Of a stretch of 17,839 nucleotides of DNA, positions 10,122-17,839 are shown piece by piece. Below the pieces are notes generated by a model, which did not search any database, was not told where the DNA came from, and saw nothing but the letters and a program-made list of their open reading frames with translations. Source of the DNA: Chloromonas sp. AAM2. Lineage: Eukaryota; Chlorophyta; Chlorophyceae; Chlamydomonadales; Chlamydomonadaceae. The position numbers and the translations under genes are program-made. The DNA is taken from positions 1 to 17,839 of the forward strand of contig QAXH01002125.1 in assembly GCA_004335635.1 (NCBI GenBank). The letters run 5' to 3'. Position 1 is the stretch's first letter; the number at the start of each line of letters is the position of its first letter.

Positions 10122-10486
10122 GCTGGCATCTTGAGACCCAAAAGGTCTGGTTCATGGAGTTTGCCCCCCCTTATCCGCATGCTTCATTCACGCCCAAGAC
10201 CTCCCATATCCGCATAGGCAGATGCAGGAAAATGCTGAACCATACGCAAGCTCAAGTCAGCTGTCCAGCTTGCGTCGACGACCAAAGCCATTTCTGCGCT
10301 CAAGCCAAAAGTTGGGTACGCCCTGTTGATGAGGTACCGCCCACACAAGGGACAACCCACGTGCTTCAGAAACGTGCAGAAACGGTACAGCAAGCAGAGC
10401 ACTGCAACCACCGTGTTTCATCATTTTAGATTGGGATCCGGTTGTACCTCTCCGCTGGCTTGACCCCACATGGCTGGGCAGCAGCC

Positions 10487-13400
10487 TCAGGCGTCGTTTG
10501 GCATGGTTGGAGTGCTCAGAATGCTCGGTGCTGCTTGTGTTGAGCTGCCTGACACGTTCATAGACGCCATCATACCACTAAGCGCTGCAGCCACAGCAGC
10601 ACTGGCTGGATCTTCACCAGCAGAGCTTGCAAACACCTTGGACAACCCCGTGCCCATCCCTGTGCTTGAAGCCAGGCCGAGACTCAAACCCATACCCGTC
10701 GTACATGCACCGGGCGACTCAGAATCACCACCCGCTCCCGCCCCAACAAGCCCGCCCATGCCTGGCCCGCTGCCCACCAATCCTAGGCCGCCGCCCGCTC
10801 CTGAAATCCCGCCTGCAGCCAGTCCCGCCAACCCCGCATTCATTACTCCTGCGGCCGTGCCCCCGCCACTCAATCCTGCATTGCCTGCCACGGAATGGCC
10901 CGGTGCGGAATGGGAAGGCGGGACCGCGCCCATGGCTCCAGCAACCATTCCCAATCCTGCATTGCTTGCACCAGGAGTCATGCCAGCACCGAAGCCCGCC
11001 CCTGCATATCCCAGCGGTGAATTGGCGTGCGCGACAAGCCCGACTGCTGTACCTGCATTCATTCCCGCAGCCGAAGCCCCCGAGGGTGGTGGGGTGCTGT
11101 TTGGGGTGGAGCGGGAAGAAGAGCTGCCAGGGGGGGTCCCACCCTTGCCCACGGGAAACTGAGGCAGGAACACGCCCGTGCCTGCAACAACAACAGAATG
11201 AAAACTGTTTGAAACCGCAGTACCAGGACCCGGGCTCCGTCCATTTACTCACATGGTGTTCGCAATGTTGCCAAGCATTGCTTCACTCACACACTCTCAC
11301 ACACACTCACTCACTCTCACTCACACACACAAAACATAGCAGCCTGTACCTGCAACACCACCAGACAAACCAACAGTCGTGATTGTAGGTGAAAAACATA
11401 TCCTTGGAATATTGCGCACATCATGTATGTAGAAAGTCAACAACCACAACCACAACAACCAACAATACCGACCATCGTAATGAAAAATAGCACTCACCCG
11501 ATGCAGGTATGGCCTGTGCGGTGACCCTAGGGTTCCAGTCAGCGCCTGCCCACATGGGCGGTTGGGCTCTAACCGAATGGCTCATGAGCCTAGGATTGAC
11601 CATGGAGGCGTTGCCAGGCTGGCCGGCAAGGCGGGGCATGGCTGTTCGTCGTGCGTGCGCCTGTTGCTGTTGTTGTGGCTGCTGCGCAGCATGCAAACAA
11701 ACGGCGGTAGATCAGAATGAGTTGCAGCACCAAATCCAACAGTGACTTGAACAATCACGTCAGAACAAGCAATCTGGAACAAAATCGAGCAGAAACAAGA
11801 AAGACTGAAGGCTATCCTTAGCAAATACAAAGGTCAAGGTCAGTTTGTGTACAAGGCAGCAGGCCCCTCGCGTTGCCAATAACATGTGGAGCAGAATAAC
11901 GAATACAGAAAGAGTGTGCAGGAATGTTCAATATGCACGTGCAAGTTGCCTCGTTGACCTGCCAAGCATCGTTTCTAAGAAGACAACAGCAGCGGTGCAG
12001 CTGCAGCACTTCCTTGCAGACAGGTTGTGCAAGGGCGTGGGCATTGAACACGCAAGCTGCCCCCATGATGAGCATGCAGCCAGACTCGCGCCATGAATTG
12101 GCGTGCATGCATGCAACCAGCACGGTTGATGCATGTGCCATCTACACACAAAGCATGCTCGCAATTTTGACACAGCACATGCATACATGCATCACATGAA
12201 TACGAACGAGCACATTCGCCCCTTGCGTACTGCGCCCTCACATGCGCACGCACACCCACTGCATGCATCACTAGCATTGGACAACCTGGAAAAGCGATTA
12301 CCTGGCTGATCAGCACGTTTCCTTGCTGGCCATGTGACAGGTGTGGTGTGAGGCTAGCACCAAGCGGTACTCCTGAGGCACCGGCTGAGCCGCCACTTCC
12401 ACGCCCGCCACTAGCCTCATTTGCCCTGCCAGCCCCAACCAGCCCACTAGTAGCTAGTGATACTTGAGGGCTCTGTGAGGACAAAGGCCCAGAAGAGGAT
12501 AAGAGGGTGGATGGGGCCACAGATGTCAGGATCTGATTGTGTGATGAAACGGGGGTGTGTGATGTCACAGGGTTGAGGGGGGAGGTAAGGTTGTGTGGCG
12601 CGGGCACGGTTGGTTGTTGGTGGGAGAGGCGTTCTTTTTGCAGCCGGTTCTGAAGGTGCAGTTGCTGTTTCTGCTGCTGTGCCTCTGCGTTTTGGTGGAT
12701 GGTGTTGAGCAAGCGTTGCACTTGTGCATTGCTGCTTGGTTGCTCCCAGTGTGTAGCTGTAGGTGTGCCTGCACTGCCACTGTTACCGGGAATGGAAGCT
12801 GAGAGAAGCTGGTTCGAAGCTGACAGCCACAGCTGGTGGGCTTGCAGTCCTGAACCAGGTGGCACATTCCGTACCTCCAGCAGCAGCTGCTGCTGTTGGT
12901 TCTGCTGCTGCTGCTGCTGCTGCTGCAGCTGTTGCAGTTGCTGCTGTTGCAGTTGCTGCTGCTGCAGTTGTTGCTGTTGGAGTTGTTGGAGTTGCTGTTG
13001 TTGTTGGAGCTGCTGCAGCTGTTGCTGCTGCAAGATTTGGGGTGCTTTATGATGAAAGGTGCGCTGTTGGGTTGACTGGGGTTGCTGCAACACAGTGTGG
13101 TCATTGCTCCGTTGCAGCTGCTGTACACCAGCCAATTCATTGCGTGACTGAAGTTGCTGCGCTTGTAACTGCGCCTGCAGTTGATGCAGCTGTGCCTGCA
13201 GTTGTTCCACCTGCTGCTGCTGCACTGCGGCTGGCTGTTGCTGCTGCTCCAGGTGCTGCAAAAGAAGCAAGTCTCCAGGCTGCGGTCCTGCGTTCTGGAA
13301 ACCTTGGGTGAGTGGGCTGTCTGATGGGTGCACTAGAACACCAGGAGCGGAATGCCAGCCTGGCAAGCCCCATGCATCCATATCAGCAAACTGAGAAACT

Positions 13401-14114
13401 TGGGTGGCATGATTGCTGCCCTCAGGGCTGGCTGTGAGGTACAATGTGTCTCGTACAAGTTGATTTGAGTCAGCCTGCAAGAAGCCAAGGTCGAGCATGT
13501 CAGTCTTCGGCGTCACTAGTGCTTTGGCGCCGCCAAATCGCGTGCCATCTGAGGATTGCATGGTCACCTGCGCACCTGCTGGCCAGCTGCGGCTTGTATC
13601 CTCCCGATCAAGTTGTAGTCTGCTGCGTTCGTTTGATGGTGTACCTGCGACGACGGAGCAAAAGTTTACGAGTTGACTCTGAGACAGGCAACGGTCTCCC
13701 TTTCTCGCCTGGTGAGCTGGCTTTCACCTCGTAGCCTTGCTGCTGCTGCTGTTGCTGCTGCTGCACAACGGGCAGCTCCATGTAGATAGTGTCGCCATGG
13801 CGCACGTAAGGGGCATCCTGGTTCGTCAGCTGCAGAGTGTCAGCAGTCCGAGCCAAGGCCCCCGTTCCACCAGAGGTACTAGCGGTACTGTGATAAAACT
13901 GAGCAGCTTGCAACTGTGCTAGCGCATCGTTCGCGCGCCTTTGCTGAGCAGCTGGTTGGCTAGAGTCATAAGACAGATTTGATGGCAGGTAGTACTCTGC
14001 CCCTGGAGCAGAAGGGTCGTCTTGTAAAGAAAACTGTGTTCTCTGAACTAGCGGTAGCCCAATGCCAGGGTCTTCATGTGAGCTCCACAGCCGATCCTGT
14101 GATCGCTGCGACAT
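10487..14114 (-). CDS. Four-exon gene for a glutamine-rich protein, possible transcription co-regulator
   Basis: Proposed exons on the - strand are 14114-13670, 13575-12302, 11681-11498 and 11181-10487. Three junctions were checked by phase. CAG/GTAATC at 12302 ends in phase 0 and GCGCAG/CAG at 11682 opens in phase 0. CGG/GTGAGT at 11498 ends in phase 1 and TTGTTGTTGCAG/GC at 11182 opens with the two missing bases. The first intron is short and ambiguous: GTAAAC at 13669 to CAG at 13576 (94 nt) or GTACAC at 13644 to CAG at 13587 (58 nt) both keep frame, giving 865 or 877 residues. The ATG at 14114 opens MSQRSQDRLWSSHEDPGIGL; an acceptor-like GTGTTCAG just upstream leaves room for earlier exons. 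Domains in order: a Ser/Ala/Gln N-terminus with a nine-Gln run, a Gln/Leu coiled-coil stretch (LQAQLHQLQAQLQAQQLQ) and a 50-residue Gln/Leu tract, a Ser/Thr/Pro region, then a Gly/Ala-rich C-terminus. Long Gln tracts next to coiled coils are common in transcription co-activators, hence the guess. No DNA-binding domain was seen. Confidence 0.75.
11182..11497 (-). other. Intron with CA/CT microsatellite
   Basis: This 316-nt intron lies between the third and fourth exons of the Gln-rich gene. The donor is GTGAGT and the acceptor is a pyrimidine-rich CTGTTGTTGTTGCAG. It contains a CAC/CTC simple repeat (11281-11333 on the + strand) and would interrupt translation if retained. Confidence 0.75.
11682..12301 (-). 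other. Intron rich in TGCATG words
   Basis: This 620-nt intron lies between the second and third exons of the Gln-rich gene, phase 0 on both sides. It stays open for about 109 codons beyond the donor, but the readthrough peptide is rich in Cys, His and Met and unlike the flanking exons, which supports removal. It contains many TGCATGCATG-like words at 12100-12200. TGCATG is a splicing-factor site in animals; no such role is known to me in algae. Confidence 0.65.
12880..13036 (-). repeat. CAG/CAA (CTG/TTG) trinucleotide tract encoding poly-Gln/Leu
   Basis: About 150 bases of CTG, TTG and GTT triplets on the + strand give mixed CAG/CAA/TTG codons in the - strand gene. The encoded tract is about 50 residues of Gln broken by single Leu residues every four or five positions. 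A second tract, nine Gln codons, lies at 13737-13763. Such tracts commonly vary in length between individuals. Confidence 0.85.
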
Positions 14115-14505
14115 GGCTTGGGCCTCGTGCCAAGCAAGAGCCCTGAACACAGGGCATGCCGCGGGTCGGGGCTGAAGACGTAATCTAAACTTGCAACGGC
14201 CTGGACATGTGACAGCTGTTTTCTACCCCTGCTGTCTGACTGTCCGCGTCCGTGCACCACGACGTGTTGACTGGTTTCTATGTTGCGTATGAGCGCAATT
14301 TACGCGATCAAGGAACAGGATATTGTTGCCTCATCCCTGCCAAAATATAAAAAAAAAAGTATTTTCAAATATGTTGACATGGAGAGGTGTCCATGTTCCT
14401 CACTCCTAGATCACCACAGGCTTGTCAATATCAGCAGCATCTCAGTCATTTGAGGCTGCCCTGCACACACGCAGCAGACTGGGCACCCAAATGGCGAGAG
14501 TCCTG

Positions 14506-14662
14506 GTTCTTTGTATTTACATACCATTTTCCCATTGATAATTCTGTTTAGATCTGAGAATAAAGGGGATACCCTTGCGCAAGAGAGGCTGGTTTAATGG
14601 GAGAGGCTGGTTTAATGGGAGAGGCTGGTTTAATGGGGAAATGGTATGTAAATACAAAGAAC
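14506..14662. mobile_element. Foldback/MITE-like element
   Basis: Left arm 14506-14536 and the reverse complement of right arm 14632-14662 match at 30 of 31 positions, starting GTTCTTTGTATTTACATACC. The 95-bp interior holds three perfect 18-bp tandem copies of GAGAGGCTGGTTTAATGG (14583-14636), the last running into the right arm. Total length is 157 bp with no coding capacity. I saw no clear target-site duplication in the flanks, so this could be a miniature inverted-repeat transposable element or another foldback structure. Confidence 0.7.
14583..14636 (+). repeat. Three perfect 18-bp tandem repeats
   Basis: GAGAGGCTGGTTTAATGG is repeated three times without a mismatch at 14583-14600, 14601-14618 and 14619-14636. 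It lies inside the foldback element, and its last bases form the inner end of the right arm. Perfect identity points to recent expansion. Confidence 0.9.
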
Positions 14663-14886
14663 GAGGCACTAGTGCCTGGTAATATGAAGTAAGGCCCAGA
14701 TTGCGACATTATCCGTCAGTCAACAGGCCCAACGCAGTCTTTAATACGCAAAATGCATACCGCAAGTGGTTAAGTTGGTCCTGCAGGTGTCAGCATAGTG
14801 ACTCTGGTGTCGACCTGCCATGTCTGGTACCACATGTCTGGGCCACTCTGAAACAGCAGATCTTACAGCACTTCACAGGGAGTGAG

Positions 14887-15329
14887 AAAAAAGTTGTTTG
14901 CCAGTTCTGGGACAGTTTTGGGACTGACACCGTGATGAGGCTGTCAGTTGTCTGTGGGACTAGTATTTTCAGGAGTGTGTCCATACTAAGTTCTCATGTT
15001 GGTGAAAGTGTACTTAGTGTGGTGTTGGGTCAGTGTCATCTGTCACTGGGATGTGTTGCTGATGCTGGAGTTGGTAGGCGTACTTAGTCTCTCGTGTCTT
15101 GCTAATATTGAAAAGTCAGCTCTTGCCAGGTCTAGAGCTCATGCTCACGCGGTACCATGGGCCATGCCACGGTTCATGCCCGCCCTGCAAGTTGAGATGC
15201 CTACCGTTCGCAACCAGGTGTGCATGTTCAAAAATCAACAGAACACGATACGGAGGCCGTTGGTGGTTAGACACACTGGTTCCAGTGGCGTTGCTGTAAA
15301 TTGTCCCAGAACTGGCAAACATCTTTTTT
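14887..15329. mobile_element. Putative 443-bp element with 28-bp inverted repeats
   Basis: Left arm 14887-14914 (AAAAAAGTTGTTTGCCAGTT and onward to GGGACA) matches the reverse complement of 15302-15329 at 27 of 28 positions. The right side also carries the palindrome CACTGGTTCCAGTG (15274-15287) and AATTGTCCCAGAA (15299-15311) shared with 5889-5924. The 387-bp interior encodes nothing recognised. This fits a non-autonomous DNA transposon, but no target-site duplication was confirmed and the true outer ends are uncertain. Confidence 0.5.
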
Positions 15330-15560
15330 TGGTTCGGCTAGCTGTAATCAAAGCAACAAGAGGCCCAATGAATTATTAGAGGGCAAAACGTCAAGCGTGT
15401 ACGTCAATAGTAATTTCCACACGCATTCCTTCGCGCCACACTTCAACAGAAATAGCCTTACTTCAGGTACTTACTCATAACTCGTCTTTGGCTACCTCAT
15501 GTAAACAAAAACATACTCTCAAACTCTCAATATCAACATACAGCACATGGTGTAAGCAGG

Positions 15561-15565
15561 TTACA
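15561..15565 (-). terminator. TGTAA polyadenylation signal
   Basis: TGTAA on the - strand begins 18 bases after the TAG stop of the NOSIP-family gene. TGTAA is the standard polyadenylation element in chlorophyte green algae (established knowledge). Its position supports the gene end and the lineage guess, although 18 bases would be a very short 3' UTR, and a later signal cannot be excluded. Confidence 0.55.
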
Positions 15566-15582
15566 ATGTCCTGGGAAAAACC

Positions 15583-16529
15583 CTAGTTGTTGAACACCAG
15601 TCCTCCCAGGGATCTGGCGCTCGAGTGCTGGCCTCGCAGGTCCTGCCGCCCGCTGCCCGGGCCCAACAGAAACCGCCTGCACGTGCAGCAAGAAGAAACG
15701 GCTGGTCTGACGCATGGTCACACACCGTCACACAACTGGGCATTGGGGGTCACATCGCAAGTGAACATCTTCATGCTTAGTAACAGGACGGAACTGTGCA
15801 GTGGCAACGAGTGCCTTGGCAGATATACAGGAGACTAGACAAGGATGAAATGACGTTCCCTTGCAATCAGCCACCGGTAGTTGTTGCCCCCATTCCAACA
15901 TTCCTAGTCGTTCCAATCTCACTCTGATAACAGCAAATCCCCTGCGAATTCTTGAAGTCCCAGTGGTTGATCTCACTCTCACTCTACCGCTGACAACTCT
16001 CACTCTTCCCTCACACACCCTCACTTTTCCCTAGTCACTCTCACTCTATACCATGATGTGTCACACTCACTTTTCCGCCACCACCTTGTCTCCATCTCGC
16101 CCCGCAAATCCAGTGCCTCCTGTCTTGAGCTCAATCACATCCTTGTCTCGTATCCGTTGGCCTGTAACGTGAGAAACCAACGAAATACAAAATGTGCAAG
16201 AGCTGGTCAGAAATCTACACATTTACAAGCATGTTGCTGTTCTGCAAGCGTGTCTTTCCGTGTCTTTGCAGAACAATGACATGAAAGGTGGTCCATGCAG
16301 CGGAACAGCAGCATCAGTATCATCATCATCATTACATGGCTTTTCATGGTTCAACCCACGGTACTGCAGTTCGATTGCTTGATTGGCTGCAATTCCCCGA
16401 CTGCCCAAGGAACTCTTGCTCACCCTTGTAATACCCGTCCTTCTTGAGCACTTTTTCCCACGTTTCTTTCAGCACCACGTCCGCGGTGGGCACCAGCACC
16501 ACTAGCTTGTCAGCGGCGGTGAACACGTC
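15583..16529 (-). CDS. NOSIP: NOSIP/CSU1-family protein, last three exons (predicted E3 ubiquitin ligase)
   Basis: Exons on the - strand are 16529-16424, 16161-16071 and 15676-15583, joined by introns of 262 and 394 nt. The phases agree. TTGCCTGTCCAG/GAC opens in phase 0; AAGG/GTGAGC (phase 1) joins GTTACAG/GC; GAAAA/GTGAGT (phase 2) joins CACGTGCAG/G. The 96-residue product begins DVFTAADKLVVLVPTADVVL and continues through RIRDKDVIELKTGGTGFAG. It ends RFLLGPGSGRQDLRGQHSSA followed by RSLGGLVFNN and TAG. The GGTGFA segment and the final LG-x-GSG region are what I associate with the C-terminus of nitric oxide synthase-interacting protein and its plant counterpart CSU1. These carry RING/U-box-like domains and act as nuclear ubiquitin ligases; CSU1 targets COP1-related regulators in plants (family knowledge). 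The second RING-like half should cover the first exon here, but the usual metal-binding Cys residues are not seen in it. The N-terminal exons are not found between 16530 and the mobile-type gene on the right. They may lie beyond the window, or the gene may be cut. Confidence 0.75.
15915..16050 (+). repeat. Degenerate CTCACT repeat in an intron
   Basis: CTCTCACTC and variants (TCTCACTCT, CCTCACTTT, ACTCTCACT) recur about eight times, separated by short non-repeat stretches. The whole array lies in the second visible intron (16070-15677) of the NOSIP-family gene. On that gene's strand it reads as GAGTGAGAG, which also creates many GTGAGT-like false donors. Confidence 0.65.
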
Positions 16530-16782
16530 CTGGACAGGCAACAAGGACAAGAGGCTTGTTTAGGCAAGCGCGTTTTTATGTTATGATACGATGCGCGGTT
16601 GAAACAAGCAAGCAGCACAGCCAATGAAGACAAGGTCAGGCGGATGCCAAGTCGGGCACGCAGAGCAAGTTAGGCGTCCATGATTAGGTGATGAGCAAGA
16701 CGTACACTTACACAGACAGTGTGCCCAACTCGAAAAAACAGGAAACAAAGATCTAATCTGGCAAGAAACTGTTTTGGTCATG

Positions 16783-16784
<2 letters not shown>

Positions 16785-16829
<45 letters not shown>
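16785..16829 (+). repeat. (TG)22 microsatellite
   Basis: An uninterrupted 45-base TG run. On the + strand it lies just before the first plausible coding segment of the right-hand gene, and a long open frame reads through it as Cys-Val repeats. It is more likely intron or upstream DNA, because a good acceptor-like GACGCCCAG ends at 16850. Confidence 0.95.
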
Positions 16830-16831
<2 letters not shown>

Positions 16832-16850
16832 CTCTGATGCTGACGCCCAG

Positions 16851-17839
16851 GCTGCTAAGGCCTTGGTGCACCGCCATCAGCAGGCAGCACCACCGGCAGC
16901 ACCAGCAGCAGCAGCAGCAGCAGCACCAGCAGCACCAGCAGCAACAACAACACCACCACTACTACCAGTGATAGGCCAGCACACAACTACCTCGCAGACA
17001 ACCCCAAGCCGCCCAAAGCGATCAAAAGCCAGCCCAGGTGGGCATGCTGCTGCCAGCCCAACTGTGCCTGCTGTGGCCAGCCCAGTTGTGCCTGCTGCCA
17101 AGCGAGCCAGGGGTGCAGCATCACCTGCAACACCATCTCTGGCACTTGTGGCTGGCACAGCTACGGCAGGTCCCATGAGCCCCAGCAGGCAAAGGGCCCC
17201 TGCTGCCACACCAATGGCAGTGACCAGGCCAGCAGGCTCTGCAGTGCTGACTGGTGTTCTCAAGAAGGTGGGCACCAGCAGGCAGGGCAAGAGGTTTGCT
17301 AGATGGCAGATTGGCGCAGTGCCCAGGTGGCTGCCAAACACGCACATACCCATCACTACCCAAGCAGAGGTGCATCTTTTCTTCAAGTTGAGGCACACGT
17401 ACACCAAGGGTGGCAAGGTTAACTTTGCAAGGATGGCTCTAGCTTGGAATAATGCAATCTCAGAGCAAGTTTTGTCTTCACCACCCCTACTACCCCTCAT
17501 GAGGCCATCCACAGCAAAAACGCTGCCATGCTCAAGCAATTCCACCTCAGCCTGGATAAAGCAGCCAGGGTTAGAGCAGCACAACACCATAACATGGCAT
17601 TGCAACAAGCTGCTGGTCCTGGTGCTGTGCAGAGCCGAACCCAGTTGACACAGTACCTGGTGAAGCAACCTACAGCCCCAGCCCCACCTACAGCCCCACC
17701 TACAGCCCCACCTACAGCCCCGGCCCCAGCTGGCCCCTCTGCAGCTGCCACACCTACTGCTGGATCAAGCAGTAGTGGTTACAAATGCAAGATGTGTGCC
17801 TACTATGATGGTGTCCTGATACCTGTCAGAAAGCACAAG
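16851..17839 (+). CDS. Partial repeat-rich gene with an apparent frameshift, possibly mobile-element-derived
   Basis: I start the coding part after the acceptor-like GACGCCCAG ending at 16850; an ATG at 16719 is in frame but would read through the TG run. In the first frame come an Ala/Pro/Thr low-complexity segment, Pro/Ser/Lys-Arg nuclear-type basic patches (SRPKRSK, AAKRARG), then a dense 60-residue region with ARWQIGAVPRWLPNTHIPIT and HLFFKLRHTYTKGGKVNFAR that looks like a folded domain. That frame then degrades and stops at 17646. The -1 frame is open from 17453 to the last base and clearly carries on the protein: HEAIHSKNAAMLKQFHLSLD, then TQYLVKQ, a PTAP repeat, and GYKCKMCAYYDGVLIPVRKH at the end. 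The switch lies between about 17462 and 17500, next to TTTT at 17470-17473. A one-base deletion, a sequencing error or an unusual tiny intron could explain it. The last C-x2-C could be the first half of a zinc knuckle. The family was not recognised; the mobile-element link is a guess from context and decay. Confidence 0.55.
17669..17722 (+). repeat. 12-nt tandem repeat encoding PTAP
   Basis: CCTACAGCCCCA is repeated about four times with minor changes and reads Pro-Thr-Ala-Pro in the -1 frame of the right-hand gene. It forms a Pro-rich linker before the C-x2-C segment. Because the unit is a multiple of three, length changes keep the frame. Confidence 0.8.

Larger units (their letters stand above)
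2417..10363 (+). repeat. Strand-biased CCCACGTG octamers
   Basis: CCCACGTG occurs on the + strand at 2417, 2856, 2900, 3053, 6660, 7702, 7757, 8104, 9921 and 10356. Its reverse complement was found only where the 2417 copy is extended to CCCACGTGGG. The core CACGTG is the G-box/E-box recognised by bHLH and bZIP factors. Three of the four copies in exon 2 of the upstream gene read Ala-His-Val in frame; the others are in non-coding DNA. Counts were made by eye. Confidence 0.6.
5090..10486. other. Long gene-poor region
   Basis: About 5.4 kb in which I can support no intact gene. Open frames reach at most 163 codons and overlap on both strands with unremarkable compositions. One frame, 5632-5942 (+), ends at a good donor (CTGAG/GTGAGT) but has no recognisable product and runs through a dispersed repeat at 5889-5924. 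Visible content: dispersed repeats at 6121-6190, 6333-6390 and 6808-6870; GTT-rich simple DNA at about 8330-8370; CCCACGTG octamers; and the ATC/CRE repeat at 10060-10125. Part of it may be UTR, non-coding RNA or decayed mobile elements. Confidence 0.5.
14115..15560. other. Intergenic region with two inverted-repeat elements
   Basis: Nothing here is a convincing gene. The A-rich stretch at 14342-14366 is simple DNA. A 128-codon + frame at 14701-15087 crosses the left arm of an inverted repeat and matches no family I know. The region includes the foldback element at 14506-14662 and the inverted repeat at 14887-15329. It lies upstream of the Gln-rich gene and downstream of the NOSIP-family gene, so the promoter of the former should be here, but no clear TATA box was identified. 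Confidence 0.5.

Noticed and set aside
10470..11162. A 230-codon + strand ORF, Pro/Ala-rich
   Set aside because: The opposite strand is open over the same bases, has a strong pyrimidine-rich acceptor, and joins in phase to an upstream exon with a GTGAGT donor. The + frame has no such support.
12763..13311. A 182-codon + strand ORF rich in Ala/Val
   Set aside because: It is the reverse reading of the CAG/CAA tract in the - strand Gln-rich gene; such tracts are open in many frames.
14701..15087. A 128-codon + ORF, WATLKQQILQHF and onward
   Set aside because: It crosses the left arm of the 14887-15329 inverted repeat and matches nothing I recognise; treated as part of a mobile-type region.
16785..16829. 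The TG run as a coding Cys-Val repeat
   Set aside because: A simple dinucleotide run of 22 units without interruption is typical of non-coding DNA, and an acceptor-like CAG follows at 16850.
16877..17668. A 263-codon - strand ORF over the right-hand gene
   Set aside because: Its Ala/Gly/Val composition mirrors the GCA/GCC codons of the + strand. The + strand frames carry the domain-like segments and the C-x2-C motif.

Overview
The window looks like nuclear DNA from a green alga, most likely a chlorophyte of the Chlamydomonas-Volvox type. That is an inference from four things: GT-AG introns whose phases can be checked; Gln/Ala/Ser/Pro-rich proteins of low complexity; abundant microsatellites; and a TGTAA element 18 bases past the stop of the best-recognised gene, where green algae place their polyadenylation signal. 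No bacterial operon structure, CRISPR array, rRNA or convincing tRNA was seen.

Layout. Bases 1-181 hold a degenerate NCGCTT array and a short upstream region. Bases 182-3468 (+) hold a two-exon gene for a roughly 926-residue, mostly disordered protein of unknown function; the exons join in frame across a 506-nt GT-AG intron that contains a diverged internal duplication. Bases 3469-10486 are gene-poor: a 24-nt repeat present three times, a G-rich stretch with G-quadruplex potential, a possible C2-domain remnant near 4946-5089, a family of dispersed repeats at 3700-6870, and a tandem pair of TGACGTCA palindromes near 10082. The octamer CCCACGTG is strongly over-represented on the + strand from 2417 to 10363. 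Bases 10487-14114 (-) hold a four-exon gene for a glutamine-rich protein of about 865-877 residues, plausibly a transcription co-regulator. Bases 14115-15560 hold two inverted-repeat structures that look like small non-autonomous mobile elements. Bases 15583-16529 (-) hold the last three exons of a NOSIP/CSU1-family protein, a predicted RING/U-box-type ubiquitin ligase. From about 16785 to the end (+), a (TG)22 tract is followed by a repeat-rich reading frame with an apparent frameshift, running off the window; it may be a mobile-element protein.

No shared pathway links these genes. The firmest results are the phase-consistent exon chains of three genes, which simple ORF calling splits or puts on the wrong strand, and the NOSIP-family identification. 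I found no convincing novel defence or biosynthetic system. The most unusual non-coding signals are the strand-biased CCCACGTG octamers, the foldback element with three perfect 18-bp repeats, and the dispersed repeat family encoding a GMCTALTY-like peptide.
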